In this document: piece by piece, positions 17,184 to 26,033 of the stretch
Layout of the letters: each line of letters opens with the position of its first letter
Position numbering within the stretch: position 1 is the stretch's first letter
NCBI RefSeq assembly: GCF_009754945.1
Contig: NZ_WPIN01000003.1
Coordinates: 310,001 to 374,000 of the forward strand
Source of the DNA: Spirosoma arboris
GTDB taxonomy: Bacteria > Bacteroidota > Bacteroidia > Cytophagales > Spirosomataceae
Direction: 5' to 3'
DNA: 64,000 nt
The notes under the pieces: model-generated
The model's input: only the letters and a program-made list of their open reading frames with translations
Told to the model about the DNA's origin: nothing
The model's database searches: none
Made by a program: the position numbers and the translations under genes

Positions 17184-17667
17184 TCAGGATGCGTTCAAGC
17201 GTTTGGAAACCAGGAGCCTGGCGAGTGTGGAGATCGGTAAGAAGGCGGAGGTAGTTGGGATCAGAACCGATTGTCGTTCGCTTCATCAATTGACACAATC
17301 GTTTTAGGTTTGATGTAAACCCGTATTCTGCCAAATCAATAGCTACTTGTTGAGCATTCCAGATTAGAAATGTTTCGATGGCTTTATCAATTACCAATAG
17401 ATAGTGTTCAACAAGTTGTTTCTTCTTAAAGATAACTTTATTCTCAACCGTAATTGTATCAAAATCGTCAAAGTAAGTGGGCGTTCTCTTATCATTATCA
17501 ACAAAACCAATTAGTATAAACTCAGGATGATTTACCAAACCTAGCGCCATTTCTTTGGCCACATTTGGAATGCCAAACACATGGTCAACTGGTTTCTGAT
17601 CATTTACAATAACCTTAACTAATGCTGTATCCGCATAGCATTCAGGTATCATGCGGATATTAGGCAT
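17164..17667 (-). CDS. TOPRIM-like protein, partner of the adjacent ATPase
   Basis: A 167-residue protein from ATG at 17667, which overlaps the ATPase stop in the string ATGCCTAA, a sign of translational coupling. It shows what looks like a small TOPRIM-type metal site: a first strand ending in IPECYADT (E9) and, after a helix, a hydrophobic strand ILIGFVDNDK giving a DxD pair (D57, D59). These positions match the E...DxD arrangement of OLD-nuclease, RloB and DUF4435-like proteins. The C-terminal half is helical. No family name can be given with certainty. It is likely a nuclease-type effector working with the ATPase. An earlier in-frame ATG at 17703 exists but is less compatible with the overlap. 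Confidence 0.6.
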   Translation of the reverse strand: MPNIRMIPECYADTALVKVIVNDQKPVDHVFGIPNVAKEMALGLVNHPEFILIGFVDNDKRTPTYFDDFDTITVENKVIFKKKQLVEHYLLVIDKAIETFLIWNAQQVAIDLAEYGFTSNLKRLCQLMKRTTIGSDPNYLRLLTDLHTRQAPGFQTLERILNDFITT

Positions 17668-18826
17668 TCGGTTGATATTTTTCGAGGTTGTAAAATATAT
17701 CAATACCGAAATCCATTACTTCACGCAGTTCATTTGAGGTTAATGCCCGAACTTTAGTTTCGTAGTTTTCATAATAGGTCACGAATACATTCAGTTGATC
17801 ATCAGTAAGATTTTCAATTAGTGTCTGTAGCAAGTAAGGGCTATGAGTAGTAACGAAAAATTGGTTTTCCTCACTATAAATCATTCGATACGTCAATTCC
17901 TGTGTATAGGGCGGAAACGAATGTACTTCAGGCTCTTCCAGCACAATTACAGAATTCGCATTTGACTCAATAGCCGCCAGATAAAAGGCATAGCGTTGAA
18001 AGGTATCTGCTATGTTTGAATAAGGGTAATCGTAAACGTATCCGTCTATTTGCTTCTGAACCGAAAACTTTCTGTCTTTTTTTGAAAGAACTAGATTCAA
18101 TCCATTAGGTCTAAATACTTCAGCTAAGTCCTTTCTTATTTCTTCATTGTGGTCAATAACGTTGAAAAGATTATTACCATAGGGTGGCAAAAGATAATTC
18201 TGTCCAATCTCACCTATATTATTAGTCCCATTGAATTCATAGCGCTTTATAGGATTTCCTGCCAACCGAAAGTAGGAACCGTACTCAAGCTTCTGGCCTT
18301 TTGATCCACCAAAACCAAAAACTTTTATATTTTCATAGCAATTTTCTTCAGGGTTACTATTTTGAGGATTTATTAGAAGGTCAGATAATACAGTTAATAA
18401 CCTTTCAAAATCTTCTTCTTTCATTAATCCTAATCTATAATTATTCACAGCTTGATTAGCGTACTTAATCCACTCTTCATTCCCAATAAAGAAATAATAA
18501 AGATGAGACGCAGAATCGTAAGCAAGTTCACTAGAAATTTTGTCTGTTTTTATACTAGCATTAATATTGATATCGTCATCATAAAATAAATTGGATAAAG
18601 AAGTAAATCTAACAAAGTCCTTAAATAGCCTTTTGCTCTTTTGTACATCACTATAACTCGCTCCCAACAACCCCAATCCCTCCAAAATATTCGACTTCCC
18701 TACATTCGGCTTGCCAATAAATACATTCACTCGCTTACAGTCCAGCCGGAGGTCTTTGATGGACTTGAAGTTTTTGATTTCAACCCAGTTAAGGAAATTA
18801 TTCGTATTCGGTGCTGTGTTCTCCAT
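17660..18826 (-). CDS. AAA/ABC-type ATPase of the OLD/RecF-like group
   Basis: A 388-residue ATPase; the start at 18826 (MENTAPNTNN) precedes the typical VEIKNFKSIKDLRL opening. Walker A is GKPNVGKS at residues 38-45; the Walker B is VIVLEEPE at 293-300 with the second acidic residue as catalytic base; the switch histidine is H328 in TTHSP. The middle section is an insertion without recognised motif and AT-rich codons. This layout matches AAA_15/AAA_21-type ATPases of OLD, Gabija, RloA, AbiL and PARIS-like systems. It lacks a fused TOPRIM domain; the neighbouring downstream gene appears to supply it. Base composition is visibly more AT-rich than the flanking epimerase and metG genes, which suggests transfer. 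Confidence 0.82.
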   Translation of the reverse strand: MENTAPNTNNFLNWVEIKNFKSIKDLRLDCKRVNVFIGKPNVGKSNILEGLGLLGASYSDVQKSKRLFKDFVRFTSLSNLFYDDDININASIKTDKISSELAYDSASHLYYFFIGNEEWIKYANQAVNNYRLGLMKEEDFERLLTVLSDLLINPQNSNPEENCYENIKVFGFGGSKGQKLEYGSYFRLAGNPIKRYEFNGTNNIGEIGQNYLLPPYGNNLFNVIDHNEEIRKDLAEVFRPNGLNLVLSKKDRKFSVQKQIDGYVYDYPYSNIADTFQRYAFYLAAIESNANSVIVLEEPEVHSFPPYTQELTYRMIYSEENQFFVTTHSPYLLQTLIENLTDDQLNVFVTYYENYETKVRALTSNELREVMDFGIDIFYNLEKYQPNA

Positions 18827-18966
18827 AGTAGCCCGGTTCGCTGAAGCAACAGCGAGTTTGCGTAAACATAACAACGTTCGGGCCTGAATTGCTAATTTTG
18901 CCCAAAAATGGGTTTGAAGTTGATGACGCCCTAAACGTCGAACCTCAAACATCGACCCTCAAACTG

Positions 18967-21015
18967 ATGTTAGAAAATCCCCAACGCTATACCGTCACGG
19001 CGGCTCTCATTTACGCCAACGGCCCGATTCACATCGGCCACATTGCTGGATGCTACCTCCCCGCCGACATTTATGTGCGCTACCTCCGCTCAACGGGTAA
19101 AGATGTCGCTTTTATCAGTGGCACCGATGAACATGGTGTCCCCATAACTATTAAAGCCAAAAAAGAAGGTATTACCCCTCAGGAAGTCGTTGATAAATAC
19201 TATGTTCAGATAAAACAGGCGTTCAGTGACTTCGGTATCTCATTTGATATTTACTCGCGAACATCCAATCAAATTCACCACGAAACCTCGCAGGAGTTTT
19301 TCACGAAACTCTACGAAAAGGGTGATTTTGATGAGGAAGTTACGGAACAGTATTACGACGAAGTAGCCGGTCAATTCCTGGCCGACCGCTATATTGTGGG
19401 TACCTGCCCGGTTTGCGGCAACCCAAACGCATACGGCGACCAATGCGAACGCTGCGGCACTGCCCTTAGCCCGACTGAACTGATTGAACCGCATTCGATG
19501 CTGTCCGGCTCCAAGCCCGTAATGCGCTCGACAAAAAACTGGTTTCTGCCTTTGGATCGGATGCAGCCGACTATTGAAAAATACGTTAACAGCCATACTG
19601 AATGGAAAACGAACGTATTTGGCCAGTGTCAGTCGTGGTTGAAAGAAGGCTTGCGCCCCCGTGCCATGACACGCGACCTCGACTGGGGTATCAAAGTGCC
19701 ATTACCCGACGCGGATGGTAAAGTACTCTACGTTTGGTTCGACGCGCCTATCGGCTACATTTCGATGACCAAAGAATGGGCTGCCGAGCAAGGACGCGAT
19801 TGGGAACTGTACTGGCGCAATGAACAGACCAAACTTGTACACTTTATCGGCAAGGATAACATCGTTTTCCACTGCATCATCTTCCCAGCGATGTTAATGG
19901 CGGAAGGCAGTTATATCCTGGCCGATAACGTACCTGCCAACGAGTTTATGAACCTCGAAGGCGATAAGATCAGTACATCGCGGAACTGGGCGGTCTGGCT
20001 CCACGAGTATCTGGAAGAGCTACCCGGCAAGCAGGATGTATTGCGCTATGTACTAGCGGCCAATGCGCCCGAAACCAAAGACAGTGAGTTTACCTGGAAA
20101 GATTTCCAGACCCGTAACAACGCCGAATTGGTGGGAATCTTCGGTAACTTCGTAAACCGCGCAGTGGTGCTGACGCAGAAATTCTGCGACGGTAAAGTTC
20201 CTTCCACTGGCGAACTGACAGACTATGATAAGCAAGTTATTGACGAGTTAGCGCAGTTTCCCGACCGAATCGGACAATCTATTGAAAACTATAAATTCAG
20301 GGAAGCCTTAGGACTTCTTATGGATCTGGCGCGGCTGGGTAACAAATATCTGGCCGAAACCGAACCCTGGAAAGTTGTCAAGACCGATCCGCTGCGAGCC
20401 AACACGATCCTGAATATTGCCCTACAAATCTCGGCCAACCTGAGTATTGTTTGCGAGCCGTTTCTGCCGTTCACGTCAGAGAAACTACGCAGCCAATTAG
20501 GTATTACTGAGCATTTCAACTGGACGAACGCGGGCCGTGCTGATCTCCTGGTTGAGGGTACTCTATTAGGTAAAGGCGCATTGCTGTTCGCCAAAATTGA
20601 AGACGACGAAATCAATACACAGATTCAGAAATTACTGAATGCCAAACGAATGAATGAGTTAGAAACCAAGACAGTACCCGAATTACGGTCTGAAATTACG
20701 TATGATGATTTCGCCAAGATGGATATCCGCATCGGTACCATTACCGAGGCCGAGCGCGTTCCTAAAAGCGATAAATTACTCAAACTGAAGGTAGACGACG
20801 GCTTGGGCGGTCGTCAAATTCTGAGTGGTATTGCCAAGCATTTCGCCCCTGAAGAGATCATTGGCAAACAAGTAACGTTCCTGGCAAACCTAGCCCCGCG
20901 TAAGATGATGGGCTTTGAGTCTCAGGGAATGATCCTAATGGCCGAAGACCGTGATGGAAAACTGGCGCTTATCGCTCCCGGCGACGCAGTCTGGAATGGC
21001 GGAACAGTGAGTTAA
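18967..21015 (+). CDS. metG: Methionine--tRNA ligase with C-terminal tRNA-binding domain
   Basis: A 682-residue class I synthetase from ATG at 18967. The HIGH motif is at residues 22-25 ([14 protein letters not shown]); the zinc knuckle GTCPVCGN...CERCGT lies near residues 145-162; the KMSKS loop appears as DKISTSR near residue 340. The last ~110 residues ([26 protein letters not shown] onwards) form the EMAP-II/Trbp111-type tRNA-binding domain. It charges methionine onto elongator and initiator tRNA. TAATTTTG at 18893-18900 fits a -7 promoter element but no good -33 box is present. It is divergent from the ATPase pair and ends at a clear terminator. Confidence 0.97.
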   Translation: MLENPQRYTVTAALIYANGPIHIGHIAGCYLPADIYVRYLRSTGKDVAFISGTDEHGVPITIKAKKEGITPQEVVDKYYVQIKQAFSDFGISFDIYSRTSNQIHHETSQEFFTKLYEKGDFDEEVTEQYYDEVAGQFLADRYIVGTCPVCGNPNAYGDQCERCGTALSPTELIEPHSMLSGSKPVMRSTKNWFLPLDRMQPTIEKYVNSHTEWKTNVFGQCQSWLKEGLRPRAMTRDLDWGIKVPLPDADGKVLYVWFDAPIGYISMTKEWAAEQGRDWELYWRNEQTKLVHFIGKDNIVFHCIIFPAMLMAEGSYILADNVPANEFMNLEGDKISTSRNWAVWLHEYLEELPGKQDVLRYVLAANAPETKDSEFTWKDFQTRNNAELVGIFGNFVNRAVVLTQKFCDGKVPSTGELTDYDKQVIDELAQFPDRIGQSIENYKFREALGLLMDLARLGNKYLAETEPWKVVKTDPLRANTILNIALQISANLSIVCEPFLPFTSEKLRSQLGITEHFNWTNAGRADLLVEGTLLGKGALLFAKIEDDEINTQIQKLLNAKRMNELETKTVPELRSEITYDDFAKMDIRIGTITEAERVPKSDKLLKLKVDDGLGGRQILSGIAKHFAPEEIIGKQVTFLANLAPRKMMGFESQGMILMAEDRDGKLALIAPGDAVWNGGTVS

Positions 21016-21035
21016 AGCTGGACCGATCTAGATTA

Positions 21036-21071
21036 AAAAAAGCTGAGAGACCTTCATCTCTCAGCTTTTTT
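21036..21071. terminator. Bidirectional terminator after metG
   Basis: Perfect 15-base stem, 21036-21050 with 21057-21071, loop CCTTCA, core GCTGAGAGA, with A and T tracts on the two sides. It separates metG from the convergent DUF2264 gene. Confidence 0.93.
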
Positions 21072-21074
21072 ATT

Positions 21075-22328
21075 TTACCCCTTTATCGCATGGTCGGTTT
21101 TCACATCCTGCCCTGACCAGATCTTCTTAGACGTCCAAGCAACCGTCGGACTTGACCAGAATGGGTCTGATGCGGGTAAACCCAGCGGTAGAAACGCCAC
21201 GGAGCATAAGTATAAACTTCCCGTCGAAATATAGGTCTCGCCAATAGAAGGCTGGTGGCCACACAAACCGATTTGAAGCCAGCCTTTTGCATCGAATGTA
21301 TCGGGGGCGTCCAGTGTTCGGTGCATCACCGCAGTTAGTGCAGAGCGCACTTGACCAGGTGATAATTCTGGGGGTAGGTTCCCTTGTAAAGCGATCTGAG
21401 ATAATAGTTGAAACGCCCCGCATCGATACGCTAACGAACGGCCAAAAGCAGCAAATGAACCATCGGGATTAATAAGCCGCTCCTGTACCATAGCGTAACG
21501 TTGGGCGTGAGTCAGCAATGGTTCGTATAAACTTTTATCTGCTTTTCCGGCATCGACCAGAGTTTTAACCACATCCAGTAGCATCGGCTGAATCACGTAG
21601 CTGTTATAATAGTCCCAGTGAAAGTCAGGCCCATCACCATAGGCACCATCGCCTTTGTACCAGGATTGATGTTGCCGAATAGCGTAGTCCATCCGCACTT
21701 CATCGCCAGAACCGGTATATTTTAGTAAAGCAGCTTCGACCATCGCGGTAAACAACAGCCAGTTACTATACCCCGGTTTAATTACCCGACTTGCCTGTAA
21801 GGCCTTCACAACATTCGCTTGTTCCTCTGCATTTAACGCATGCCACAGTTTCGGAGCACGTAGTAAGCCATGCGCCAGAAAAGCAGAATCGACCAGCGGT
21901 TGACCGCCCTTCGTAAAATTCAAATAATCGGCCGATTGTGGGTTTACACTGTTGGAAATGGCCTGTTTAGCAAGCATCAGATATTTTTGCCGCGAGCGAC
22001 CTTCGGGCGAATCATCTGGTCCTAACTCCAGCCAGGGAGCCAGGCCAGCCATAGTCCGACCCAAAGCTTCAAGATGAGATACCTCTATGCGGCTTGCTTG
22101 TTGACCAGGAGCCGACTCAACAGGCATTGCCACTTTCAGTCGATTCTGCGCCAGAGACGACAACACAGGGTGTGCAATTTTCAGTAAGGTTTGTAGCCAG
22201 TAAGATCGGTCATCAGTAGCGGCCTCGATACCTGACGAAAATTCCGTAGGGTTGACAATAGCTTTCTGATTAACGCTCAAACTAACAGGTAATGCGGCAG
22301 CTAACCGGGCAAATGTGCGTCGTTTCAT
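21075..22328 (-). CDS. DUF2264 domain protein, exported
   Basis: A 417-residue protein beginning MKRRTFARLAAALPVSLS, a twin-arginine-type signal. The DUF2264 body shows YWLQTLLKIAHPVL, GRTMAGLAPWLEL, YLNFTKGGQPLVDSAFLAHGLLRAP, WYKGDGAYGDGPDFHWDYYNSYVIQPM and AFGRSLAYRCGAFQLLSQIAL; these resemble an (alpha/alpha)6-barrel glycoside-hydrolase-like fold. It likely acts on uronic-acid-type oligosaccharides in the periplasm, as in related polysaccharide utilisation loci, though the substrate is unknown here. The next gene upstream on the same strand is an exported Gfo/Idh/MocA protein, forming a two-gene carbohydrate unit. Confidence 0.87.
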   Translation of the reverse strand: MKRRTFARLAAALPVSLSVNQKAIVNPTEFSSGIEAATDDRSYWLQTLLKIAHPVLSSLAQNRLKVAMPVESAPGQQASRIEVSHLEALGRTMAGLAPWLELGPDDSPEGRSRQKYLMLAKQAISNSVNPQSADYLNFTKGGQPLVDSAFLAHGLLRAPKLWHALNAEEQANVVKALQASRVIKPGYSNWLLFTAMVEAALLKYTGSGDEVRMDYAIRQHQSWYKGDGAYGDGPDFHWDYYNSYVIQPMLLDVVKTLVDAGKADKSLYEPLLTHAQRYAMVQERLINPDGSFAAFGRSLAYRCGAFQLLSQIALQGNLPPELSPGQVRSALTAVMHRTLDAPDTFDAKGWLQIGLCGHQPSIGETYISTGSLYLCSVAFLPLGLPASDPFWSSPTVAWTSKKIWSGQDVKTDHAIKG

Positions 22329-22412
22329 TTAAATAGAAGACCTAGTGTGGTCAGAAGAGTCAACTATAGTTCCTGACAACTTCTGACTACACTTGGCCAT
22401 AATTGACAATTT

Positions 22413-23744
22413 TTATACAACTGGCTTCCAGCCTTTTTCGTACTCGCGACTCCACAATTTCATAGCCTCCTTGTCGTGCAGAATATGACCATTCGCTGGG
22501 TCGGTGTGAATAATGTTCCCGGTACGGTGAGCAATGTTAGCCAGATGGCAAAGCAACACAGATTTATGTCCCTGAGCAATGTCGGCATTGGGTTTGGCCT
22601 GTCCTCGAACGCTTTCGAGAAAGTTGCTTAAGTGATAAGCATCTAGTTGTTCGCCACCTGGACTAACCGCATTTGTCGAGGAACCCGTTGGCGCATCCCC
22701 TTTTACATCTTTAATGACTTTACCACCCAAATCCAGGATCTGGTAATCCGGTCCACTTTGCGGAGCAGACAACACGCCTTTATCGCCATAAATTGTAAAG
22801 CCACGGCCACTTTTTTCAGGACCAAATGCCTGACAACTCAATCCTTCCCAGGTAATAGACGCTTTATCGCCAAACTCAAACGAAGCAACTTGTGTATCAG
22901 GAGTTTGCCAGTCATCGCCTTTATAGGCATAGCGCCCACCCACTGAAGTTACTTTTGTTGGAAAGTCCACGCCCAGTAGCCAGCGGCAGCAATCTATTTC
23001 GTGCGTACCGTTGTTACATGCTTCGCCAGTTCCCCAGTTCCAGAACCAATGCCAGTTATAGGGTACGACGTTGTCCTGATACCCTTTTCGGGGAGCCGGT
23101 CCTTGCCACAAGTCCCAATCGAGCGTGGCTGGAACTGCAATCGATTTGCCAGTACCAATCGGTTTACGATTATTGTAATACCAGGCCCGAGCAAAATAAG
23201 GTTTTCCAATGGCCCCATCACGAATGTCCTGAGCTGCCTGCTGAAGCGTTGGCCACGAACGACGCTGGCTACCCATTTGCACAATACGGTTGTGGTTACG
23301 GGCAGCCTCCAAAAGCCATTCACCTTCCTGTGGGTTATGCCCGCAAGGCTTTTCGACATAGACATGTTTGCCTGCCGAACAAGCCAGAATTCCTGCGGGA
23401 GCGTGCCAATGGTCAGGTGTGGCAATAGCGACAGCGTCGAGATCTTTACGCTCTAGTAGTTTACGAAGATCTTTTATAACCGTCGGCTTGCGCGTTTGGC
23501 CTGCTTTTTCGACGGCTTTCAGACCATTTGCAATCGCGCCGTCTTCCACATCGCAGATGTAGCCGACTTCGGCACCAGGTAATTTCGAGAAAATCCCCGC
23601 CAGCCAGCTTCCTCTGGACTGGACTCCAATCAGGCCAATCACTAGTTTCTCATTCGGTGCATTTCGTCCAAAAATCGGAAAGGGTAAGATTTGGGTTGCC
23701 AGTCCGGCAACAGCGGTGTTCTGAACAAAGGCTCGACGGTTCAT
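22413..23744 (-). CDS. Gfo/Idh/MocA family oxidoreductase, exported
   Basis: A 443-residue protein with a Tat-like leader (MNRRAFVQNTAVAGLATQ). After it comes the Rossmann fold (KLVIGLIGVQSRGSWLAG near residue 33), DAVAIATPDHWHAPAG near 105, and the family signature GKHVYVEKPCGHNPQEGEWLLEAA near 127 with the catalytic lysine in EKP. The C-terminal domain carries NWHWFWNWGTGEACNNGTHEIDCCRWLLG, characteristic of the periplasmic Bacteroidota members thought to act on glycosides. An NAD(H)-dependent oxidoreduction of a sugar is inferred. It precedes the DUF2264 gene by 84 bases on the same strand. Confidence 0.92.
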   Translation of the reverse strand: MNRRAFVQNTAVAGLATQILPFPIFGRNAPNEKLVIGLIGVQSRGSWLAGIFSKLPGAEVGYICDVEDGAIANGLKAVEKAGQTRKPTVIKDLRKLLERKDLDAVAIATPDHWHAPAGILACSAGKHVYVEKPCGHNPQEGEWLLEAARNHNRIVQMGSQRRSWPTLQQAAQDIRDGAIGKPYFARAWYYNNRKPIGTGKSIAVPATLDWDLWQGPAPRKGYQDNVVPYNWHWFWNWGTGEACNNGTHEIDCCRWLLGVDFPTKVTSVGGRYAYKGDDWQTPDTQVASFEFGDKASITWEGLSCQAFGPEKSGRGFTIYGDKGVLSAPQSGPDYQILDLGGKVIKDVKGDAPTGSSTNAVSPGGEQLDAYHLSNFLESVRGQAKPNADIAQGHKSVLLCHLANIAHRTGNIIHTDPANGHILHDKEAMKLWSREYEKGWKPVV

Positions 23745-23873
23745 CTCAGGACTTGATTTCGTAGTTAGGTACTAAAGCGGCAAAAGGCAAGGTTCTTACT
23801 GTTTCCTGCCTTTAGGGTACAAATTCGGAAACGTTCGGCCGAAAAATGCTGTTACCTTTTTGAACTCGCCATT

Positions 23874-25643
23874 TTGCTTTCCGTGAACGAAGAACAGAAA
23901 AGCGGTCGGATTTTTGACCTTGCCATACTCCGACGGCTATATGCGTTTGTAAAACCATACCAAACGCGCTTTTATCTCCTGATTGGGATTATTATGCTGG
24001 CCGCCTGCCTGGCGCCCTTGACTCCTTTGCTCATTCGCTATACGATCGACAACATTATTGCAATGGGCGACTATGAGAAACTAACCCAAATGCTGATCGT
24101 GATGATCGGTGTGCTGATTGTGCAGGCTGTTGTCCAGTTTTTAAACACGTATCTATCAGGCTGGTTGGGTCAGTATGTAATCCGTGATATTCGAACTCAA
24201 CTGTACCGAAAAATTCTGCACTTACGGCTTAAATTCTTTGACAATACACCCATTGGTCGTCTGGTTACGAGATCCATTTCTGATGTTGAAACGCTGGCTG
24301 ACGTATTCAGCGAGGGAATGGCCGCCATTGCAGGCGACATTCTGCAACTAGTGCTCATTATTGGCGTCATGATTTACACCGACTGGCGGTTAGCCGCTAT
24401 CAGCCTATCAACGATTCCTCTGATGCTGTTTAGCACGTATGTCTTTAAGGAGAAAATCAAAAAATCATTCAATGAGGTGCGAACAGCCGTGGCTAACCTG
24501 AACTCATTTGTACAGGAGCATATCACAGGCATGAACATCGTCCAGATTTTTGGCAGCGAGAAAATCGAGGCCGATAAGTTTCGCGCCATCAACGATGAGC
24601 ACCGAGCGGCTAATATCCGCTCCATCTGGTACTATTCCGTTTATTACCCCGTTGCTGATATTATTTCCGCAGTAGCGGTTGGTTTAGTAGTCTGGTATGG
24701 TGCAACTCAGATTATACATTCTGACGTCACGTTTGGGACTGTGACGGCATTCGTAATGTTTATCAATCTGTTTTTCCGCCCCATTCGGATGCTGGCTGAC
24801 CGTTTCAATACACTCCAGATGGGTATCGTCAGCACCGATCGGATTCTTAAGCTCTTAGACAGTGATGAATTTACTGTAGATAATGGTACTTATGCACCAG
24901 AAACTATTCAGGGTAAAGTCGAATTCGATCATGTCTGGTTCGCTTATAATAACGAAGATTGGGTATTACGCGACATTTCATTCCGAGTCAATGCGGGCGA
25001 AACGGTAGCATTTGTGGGTGCTACGGGCGCAGGCAAATCGTCAATTATCAACCTGTTGAGTCGATTTTATGACATCAATAAAGGTGATATTCGGGTCGAT
25101 GGCGTTGATATTCATAACTACGAGCTGGGCCATCTGCGCCGAAATATTGGCGTTGTCTTACAGGACGTTTTCCTATTTTCCGATACCATTGAGAATAATA
25201 TCACTCTGGGCGACAAGACAATAAGTCACGAAAAAATAGTAGAAGCCGCCAAATTAGTTGGGGTTCACGACTTTATTGAGCGTTTGCCGGGTGCTTATCA
25301 GTATAACGTAATGGAGCGTGGTTCAACACTCTCCGTTGGACAGCGGCAATTGATTTCGTTTGTGCGAGCTATGGTGCAGGACCCAAAAATCATTGTCCTC
25401 GACGAAGCCACCTCATCCGTCGACACCGAAACAGAAGAGATGATTCAGAACGCAATCAGCAAACTGATGAAAGGACGCACTGCCATTGTCATCGCTCACC
25501 GCCTGTCGACCATTCAGAAAGCGAATAACATTATTGTAGTTGATAAAGGCCGCATTGTTGAGCAGGGGAACCACGAAGAGTTACTTCAGCACGAGGGTTT
25601 CTATGCAAACTTATATCGTATGCAGTATAAAGAAGTCGTGTAA
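23874..25643 (+). CDS. ABC exporter, fused permease and ATPase (MsbA/YheH type)
   Basis: A 589-residue half-transporter. The N-terminal half has six membrane helices; the ATPase follows with Walker A GATGAGKSS near residue 381, Q-loop VVLQDVFLFS near 430, signature near 486, Walker B IIVLDEATSSVD and the switch AHRLSTIQ. The signature motif is LSVGQ rather than the canonical LSGGQ, a substitution I recognise from this Bacteroidota subgroup. It probably exports lipid or drug-like molecules as a homodimer or heterodimer. No ATG fits the frame; the start is TTG at 23874, or GTG at 23883. Monocistronic. Confidence 0.9.
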   Translation: MLSVNEEQKSGRIFDLAILRRLYAFVKPYQTRFYLLIGIIMLAACLAPLTPLLIRYTIDNIIAMGDYEKLTQMLIVMIGVLIVQAVVQFLNTYLSGWLGQYVIRDIRTQLYRKILHLRLKFFDNTPIGRLVTRSISDVETLADVFSEGMAAIAGDILQLVLIIGVMIYTDWRLAAISLSTIPLMLFSTYVFKEKIKKSFNEVRTAVANLNSFVQEHITGMNIVQIFGSEKIEADKFRAINDEHRAANIRSIWYYSVYYPVADIISAVAVGLVVWYGATQIIHSDVTFGTVTAFVMFINLFFRPIRMLADRFNTLQMGIVSTDRILKLLDSDEFTVDNGTYAPETIQGKVEFDHVWFAYNNEDWVLRDISFRVNAGETVAFVGATGAGKSSIINLLSRFYDINKGDIRVDGVDIHNYELGHLRRNIGVVLQDVFLFSDTIENNITLGDKTISHEKIVEAAKLVGVHDFIERLPGAYQYNVMERGSTLSVGQRQLISFVRAMVQDPKIIVLDEATSSVDTETEEMIQNAISKLMKGRTAIVIAHRLSTIQKANNIIVVDKGRIVEQGNHEELLQHEGFYANLYRMQYKEVV

Positions 25644-25648
25644 TTCAG

Positions 25649-25996
25649 TCACTTACCAAAAATTCGCTCCTCTTCTTCGGGTCCAGCTCCGGAAGTACCT
25701 TCTGTAATGACATCGTGACCCGACACATTAGGCTTTGCATTAGTAGGTCCGGGACCACTGCCATCCAGTGCATAGGCAATCGAATCAGCCAGATTATCAG
25801 GCGCTATTTTGGCTTCCTCGGCGGGGTGTTCCTCAACTGACTTAGGATACTCTTCGCCATCCTGCTGGTTGATAACTTCTTCATCAGCAGTAGGATCATT
25901 TTCCATTCCGGTTGGCACACGGCTGGAGTCTGCGCCGGTTAACTCGCTGGAACTAGGCATCAGATATCGCATGGTCGTCGATGAATTAGTTTCCAT
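25649..25996 (-). CDS. Acidic low-complexity protein of unknown function
   Basis: A 115-residue acidic protein rich in Glu, Asp, Pro, Ser and Gly. It has no signal peptide, no membrane segment and no fold signature; blocks such as NQQDGEEYPKSVEEHPAEEAK and TSGAGPEEEER suggest an intrinsically disordered chain. It ends six bases from the end of the convergent ABC exporter gene and begins 37 bases after the CNNM-type gene on the same strand, so it may be the tail gene of that unit. Reality is supported by codon periodicity and tight packing, not by homology. Confidence 0.55.
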   Translation of the reverse strand: METNSSTTMRYLMPSSSELTGADSSRVPTGMENDPTADEEVINQQDGEEYPKSVEEHPAEEAKIAPDNLADSIAYALDGSGPGPTNAKPNVSGHDVITEGTSGAGPEEEERIFGK

Positions 25997-26033
25997 CTAT
26001 AACCTACAATAGGGTGTAGCTGTTTGAAAATGG

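Noticed and set aside
22647..23456. Several overlapping long open frames across the Gfo/Idh/MocA gene
   Set aside because: They are opposite-strand shadows of a clear gene; their residues (many Arg, Ser, Cys) do not look like a real protein.
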